14,990 nucleotides of DNA. It comes from Treponema sp. (GTDB taxonomy: Bacteria > Spirochaetota > Spirochaetia > Treponematales > Breznakiellaceae). How positions within the stretch are numbered: position 1 is the stretch's first letter; each line of letters starts with the position of its first letter. Of the stretch, positions 11,655 to 14,990 are shown piece by piece. The translations under genes were made by a program, and so were the position numbers. Under the pieces are notes generated by a model. That model was not told where the DNA came from. It was given only the letters and a program-made list of their open reading frames with translations, and made no database searches. The DNA is taken from positions 1 to 14,990 of the forward strand of contig WQWD01000024.1 in NCBI GenBank assembly GCA_009785545.1, given 5' to 3'.

Positions 11655-13315
11655 TACTTCTCTCCTTCTTTGATTTGGGTTTCATCATTACCTTCGCAGC
11701 ATTGAGTTTGTGTTGAGGTATCAGCAAGTGCCAGGCGCATAGCTCTGGAACGCCTAAAAGCCCGAACAAAACCTGCCAAGATAACAAGAAGCGGAACTAT
11801 TATAACATTTAGGATTTGCGTAAATCTCATCGCAGCGGTGCGCTGCTGTTCATCTGTAATTCTGTCAAACCTTCCTATATGCGGCTGTCTGTTCCGTATA
11901 TTGACAATATCATCATCAGTAACAAGCCAATCTACAGCACGAAGAAGGAAATCAAGATTTTGCCTGGCCTGAGTCGCTTCTATCATGTTAGTAGCAAAAT
12001 CAGCGCCACCAATCACAATTATCCTGGCAGGGCTGGCATACAGCGGCATATCCGGCAGCTCTTCATCAAAACCTTCACGTTGAGGCGTAGGAGCGCCCCG
12101 GAAAAAACTGGGCATTGTTCCACGCAAAGAAGCGCCAAGTATTTGCTGGCCCCATGTCAAATTAGCTTCAAACTCCATCATGTGAACATGCTCAGGGTTT
12201 GTGTGAAAAGCATTTACCATAGACCATGCGTTAGGTGAACTTGTAAACATCACAGTAGCTTCAACTCCGTAAGGGGTATTTAAAGACAATGGGCTTGTCC
12301 AATAAAGATCAAGTCCGTGAAAGCCGGCGGTAACCGGGTGTTCCGGGTTGCCGCTATTCTCATGAACGGCTATCCAAAGCGGATATTGAACTCTCCTGAC
12401 TGTCATCCAGCCATTGGGCAGTTGCTGCTGAAATTGAAGTGTCAGAGCGTTGCGGTCTAAAGCAAGTTCCGGCCGTACAATTACACCGTAAGATGCAAGC
12501 ATATCAAGCAAAATCGGGTTTTCAAAATGATTTACTTCCAGAGAGCCAAATATAGTATCGACATCGACTCCTCTGGCGGCAAAAAGAACTCTTCCGCCCA
12601 ATTGAATGTACCTGTCGATACGGTAAAGCGCCCAATCATCTAATTCATCTACGCCGCCAAGTACCAACAAACCCGGCAGATCATCGGGGATTTCATCGCC
12701 GGGAGAAATCAGGCGAACTCTATAACCTGCGTCAAAAAGCGTTCTTGCCAAATGACCGAAATCATCTCCCCATTGCCTTACACTATCACCAATAATAATG
12801 CCTACCCAACGCTCGGTGTCAGTGATCATGGATCGAATTCTCGATGTCAGATCGTATTCAAGAGTATCTGTTGAAAAAACCCATGGAAGAACTTCTACCC
12901 TATCAAGATACTCAATAACTATGCCGGAAAAAACCGTGATAAGGCTGGTTTGATCCTGCTCAACAATAGGCACTTGCCTTGGTTGAAGCCCAAAACTTTC
13001 AACTGTATCCATAACTCTTAAAGGATCTCGTACCGCAAGGCGGATTCTTCCTCTGGAATGGGCTGCGTATTCTCTAAGCATATCTTCGATCATTCCGGGT
13101 TCGGGGGAAAGAGTTCTTAACCTAGGCGAAAGATAATAAGTGATATTAACAGGGTCTTGAATATCTCTGTGTAAGTTACGTGAAACTTGAGAAATTGAAA
13201 AAGCTCTGGTTCTTGTAAGATCAAATCGAAGCCAATAACGTCCCGTAACTACCAACGCAAGAATAAACGCAAGTACAGATAATAATGTTATAATGGTTGC
13301 TTGTTTTTTTGTCAT
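11654..13315 (-). CDS. GldG-like ABC transporter auxiliary protein
   Basis: The 553-residue protein has an N-terminal membrane segment (7-28) leading into RFDLTRTRAFSISQVSRNL, a phrase characteristic of GldG-family (ABC_transp_aux) proteins. A large extracytoplasmic domain follows, with an IFT52/ThuA-like Rossmann pattern around VGIIIGDSV and LLVLGGVDELDD. A second membrane segment lies near 499-519 (ILNVIIVPLLVILAGFV), with a short basic-then-acidic cytoplasmic tail. It is thought to work with the permease, but its exact role in non-gliding bacteria is not known. An excellent Shine-Dalgarno GGAGG (13326-13322) overlaps the permease stop and lies six bases before the ATG. The gap to the permease is three bases. 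Confidence 0.85.
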   Translation of the reverse strand: MTKKQATIITLLSVLAFILALVVTGRYWLRFDLTRTRAFSISQVSRNLHRDIQDPVNITYYLSPRLRTLSPEPGMIEDMLREYAAHSRGRIRLAVRDPLRVMDTVESFGLQPRQVPIVEQDQTSLITVFSGIVIEYLDRVEVLPWVFSTDTLEYDLTSRIRSMITDTERWVGIIIGDSVRQWGDDFGHLARTLFDAGYRVRLISPGDEIPDDLPGLLVLGGVDELDDWALYRIDRYIQLGGRVLFAARGVDVDTIFGSLEVNHFENPILLDMLASYGVIVRPELALDRNALTLQFQQQLPNGWMTVRRVQYPLWIAVHENSGNPEHPVTAGFHGLDLYWTSPLSLNTPYGVEATVMFTSSPNAWSMVNAFHTNPEHVHMMEFEANLTWGQQILGASLRGTMPSFFRGAPTPQREGFDEELPDMPLYASPARIIVIGGADFATNMIEATQARQNLDFLLRAVDWLVTDDDIVNIRNRQPHIGRFDRITDEQQRTAAMRFTQILNVIIVPLLVILAGFVRAFRRSRAMRLALADTSTQTQCCEGNDETQIKEGEK

Positions 13316-13318
13316 CTC

Positions 13319-14068
13319 TTACCTCCATTTCCTGAAAAGAATTACTCTTGTGTTAAGATACAGAAACAGCGCAGTGGTTAAAATAAAATAAAATAAATCC
13401 CTTGTATCAAGCAGCCCTCTGGAAAAACTTTCAAAGTGATGTGTTAAAGAAAAGAAGTTAATAAATCTGGCAAGCCATTGAGGAAGATTAAAAGAAAGCG
13501 TAAGCATATTTATTAACATTACTACCAATAACACAACAGCACTGCCAAGAAAAGCTCCTGCCTGATTTTTTGACAGACAAGACAATAAAAGCCCTAAAGC
13601 CGTAGCGCTCGCTCCCAATAGGAACACTCCCAGGTATTCACTGAATACCGTTCCCGGATCAAAACTTCCTAAACGTAAAAGACTTAAAGGCAAAGGAATT
13701 GTTAAAAGAAGAATTATTGATAATACGCTAAAACATGCAAAAAATTTTCCCAACACAAGATCCCATTCCGTGTAAGGCATCGTTAATAACAGTTCGACAG
13801 TTCCGGTTTTTCTTTCTTCCGCCCAGCTTTTCATGGTAATTACAGGAATAACCAAAATAAAAACGAGCGGAAAAAGAGCAAAGTAAGGTCTGAGTGTCGC
13901 TTGATCCATTGAGAAGTATCGTTGAAAATAAAACAACCAAACAGAACAAAAAACCAAAAAGAAAACCGCAACTCCATAAAACGCAGGAGCATTTAAATAT
14001 TGTTTTAGTTCTTTACGCGCCAGAGTGAATGCCCTGAGCGGCAAATACGCCTGTATACACTTTTTCAT
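13319..14068 (-). CDS. ABC-2 type permease (GldF/NosY-like)
   Basis: The 249-residue integral membrane protein has six predicted helices, at about 26-48, 62-80, 105-128, 141-165, 168-190 and 222-240. The cytoplasmic loop after helix 2 carries KSWAEERKTGTVELLLTMP, the typical ABC-2 motif that contacts the ATPase. ERKTGTVELLLT and the helix pattern place it with GldF/NosY-type permeases of the ABC-2 superfamily, which export lipids, polysaccharides or drugs; the substrate is unknown here. The ATG at 14068 overlaps the ATPase stop as ATGA, so translation is coupled. It has no separate promoter. Confidence 0.88.
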   Translation of the reverse strand: MKKCIQAYLPLRAFTLARKELKQYLNAPAFYGVAVFFLVFCSVWLFYFQRYFSMDQATLRPYFALFPLVFILVIPVITMKSWAEERKTGTVELLLTMPYTEWDLVLGKFFACFSVLSIILLLTIPLPLSLLRLGSFDPGTVFSEYLGVFLLGASATALGLLLSCLSKNQAGAFLGSAVVLLVVMLINMLTLSFNLPQWLARFINFFSLTHHFESFSRGLLDTRDLFYFILTTALFLYLNTRVILFRKWR

Positions 14069-14990
14069 TTTCTGCCCCCTTGCCTTCGCGCGGAAACGTC
14101 AGGCTGATCTGCGGATTCACTTGTAAGTTTTACAAATATATCTTCTATGCTGAGTTTTTTGCGGTTCATTTCAAGTATTTTAAGCCCGGATTTTACTGCC
14201 CAGTCAAATATTTGCTCTCCTGAATTTCCTTCATTTGATGAAGCTTGGGAAGGCATAAAAAAGTTAGCCGAAACCAATCCGTTAGCCGCTTCAACTGACA
14301 AATTCGAAAGCCCCGAAAAAGCTGTAAGGTTATTTTTGATTGTATCTGAATCAGCGCCTTTAAGAACAAGCTCCCAAGTGTCGCCGCCTTTTAGTGTGCC
14401 GGCAATTTCGTCAGGTCTGCCCTGCGCCGCAACACGCCCGTCATTTATGATCAGAACTTGTGTGCAAATCGCTTCTACTTCCTGCAAAATATGAGTAGAA
14501 AGTATAACTGTTTTACGTTTACCCAATTCTTTAATAAGCGAACGAATCTCGATAATTTGATTTGGGTCAAGGCCTGTTGTAGGTTCATCAAGAATTAAAA
14601 TTGGCGGATCATGCAAAATCGCCTGCGCTAAACCCGTGCGCTGGCGGTAGCCTTTTGAAAGCGTTTCTATTTTACGGCTTCTGAAATTCATAAGACCGCA
14701 GGCTTCAAGGCTTGCGTTAATAGCGGAAGAACGCTCATGTTTGGGAATAAAACGTGCCTCAGCGACAAAGTTTAAGTATTCATCAACGGTGATGTCACCA
14801 TAAATCGGAACAGTTTCTGGCAAGTATCCGATACGGCGTTTAACGTCTAATGGACTTTGGACTACGGGAATGCCGTCTACATAGGCCTCTCCGCTTGACG
14901 GGAAATGAAAACCTGTCAGGATTTTCATAACTGTAGTTTTACCTGCGCCGTTCGGCCCAAGAAAACCCAAGACTTGCTGATCTCCGACGG
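14065..14990 (-). CDS. ABC transporter ATPase (GldA/NatA-like), N-terminus beyond the window
   Basis: The nucleotide-binding subunit energises the ABC-2 permease. Visible motifs are Walker A GPNGAGKTT (about 14958-14932), the Q-loop region IGYLPE, the signature LSKGYRQ (14661-14641), Walker B ILILDEP (near 14601-14581), the D-loop GLD, and the H-loop in LSTHILQE. LSKGYRQ in place of LSGGQ is typical of GldA/NatA-type ATPases. The frame stays open to the window edge, reading VGDQQVLGFLGPNGAG, so a start near 14970 would cut into the first strand; the true start lies outside and the gene is partial. The C-terminal about 100 residues form the accessory domain found in this group. It overlaps the permease start by four bases. 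Confidence 0.9.
   Translation of the reverse strand, partial: VGDQQVLGFLGPNGAGKTTVMKILTGFHFPSSGEAYVDGIPVVQSPLDVKRRIGYLPETVPIYGDITVDEYLNFVAEARFIPKHERSSAINASLEACGLMNFRSRKIETLSKGYRQRTGLAQAILHDPPILILDEPTTGLDPNQIIEIRSLIKELGKRKTVILSTHILQEVEAICTQVLIINDGRVAAQGRPDEIAGTLKGGDTWELVLKGADSDTIKNNLTAFSGLSNLSVEAANGLVSANFFMPSQASSNEGNSGEQIFDWAVKSGLKILEMNRKKLSIEDIFVKLTSESADQPDVSARRQGGRK

Noticed and set aside
11816..12238. 140-residue open frame on the + strand
   Set aside because: It is antisense to the GldG-like gene, with no Shine-Dalgarno sequence, promoter or family resemblance.

Overview
The window is about 15 kb of A+T-leaning bacterial chromosome carrying thirteen protein genes and no RNA genes. Gene content suggests a spirochaete, most likely Treponema or a relative. 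The pointers are a PcnB-type poly(A) polymerase, a COG1022/FAA1-type long-chain acyl-CoA synthetase, secreted HEAT and beta-propeller proteins, and a Gld-like ABC exporter operon. This assignment rests on gene content and general resemblance only; no marker gene is present.

Layout, left to right. Bases 1-236 are non-coding, with poly-T tracts, a short GC island and a promoter. On the + strand, 237-2384 holds a three-gene unit: a lipoprotein, a secreted HEAT-repeat protein, and an unrecognised P-loop NTPase with an Asp23/Gls24-like C-terminal domain. It runs tail-to-tail into pcnB across about 130 bp of stacked inverted repeats that look like a small non-autonomous transposable element and supply both stop codons. 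On the - strand, 2516-7927 holds an alpha/beta hydrolase followed by pcnB as one unit, then an RlmD-like rRNA methyltransferase and a long-chain acyl-CoA synthetase, each with its own promoter. Divergent from the synthetase, a + strand gene encodes a secreted PQQ-type beta-propeller with a HEAT-like tail. A VapBC-type toxin-antitoxin pair (- strand) follows, then a second nested palindrome resembling a small TA-flanked element. The right end, - strand 10677-14990, is a tightly coupled ABC-2 operon: ATPase (cut by the window edge), permease, GldG-like auxiliary protein and a DUF4340-like protein.

The strongest new signal is a shared start architecture. Every transcription unit whose beginning lies in the window has a good sigma-70-like promoter (TTGACA-like, 16-17 bp, TACAAT/TATAAT-like). 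Its -10 box ends only 6-9 bases before the start codon, with no Shine-Dalgarno sequence between them. Downstream genes, by contrast, mostly carry good Shine-Dalgarno sequences (HEAT protein, P-loop protein, GldG-like, DUF4340-like); pcnB and vapC are weak. This predicts leaderless mRNAs for the first genes and SD-led initiation inside operons. It also corrects two starts (acyl-CoA synthetase to 7927, propeller to 8032). Other points worth attention are the P-loop/Asp23-like fusion, the two element-like palindromes with similar ends, a 31-bp operator palindrome over the vapB start, and GC-rich low-complexity insertions within genes.
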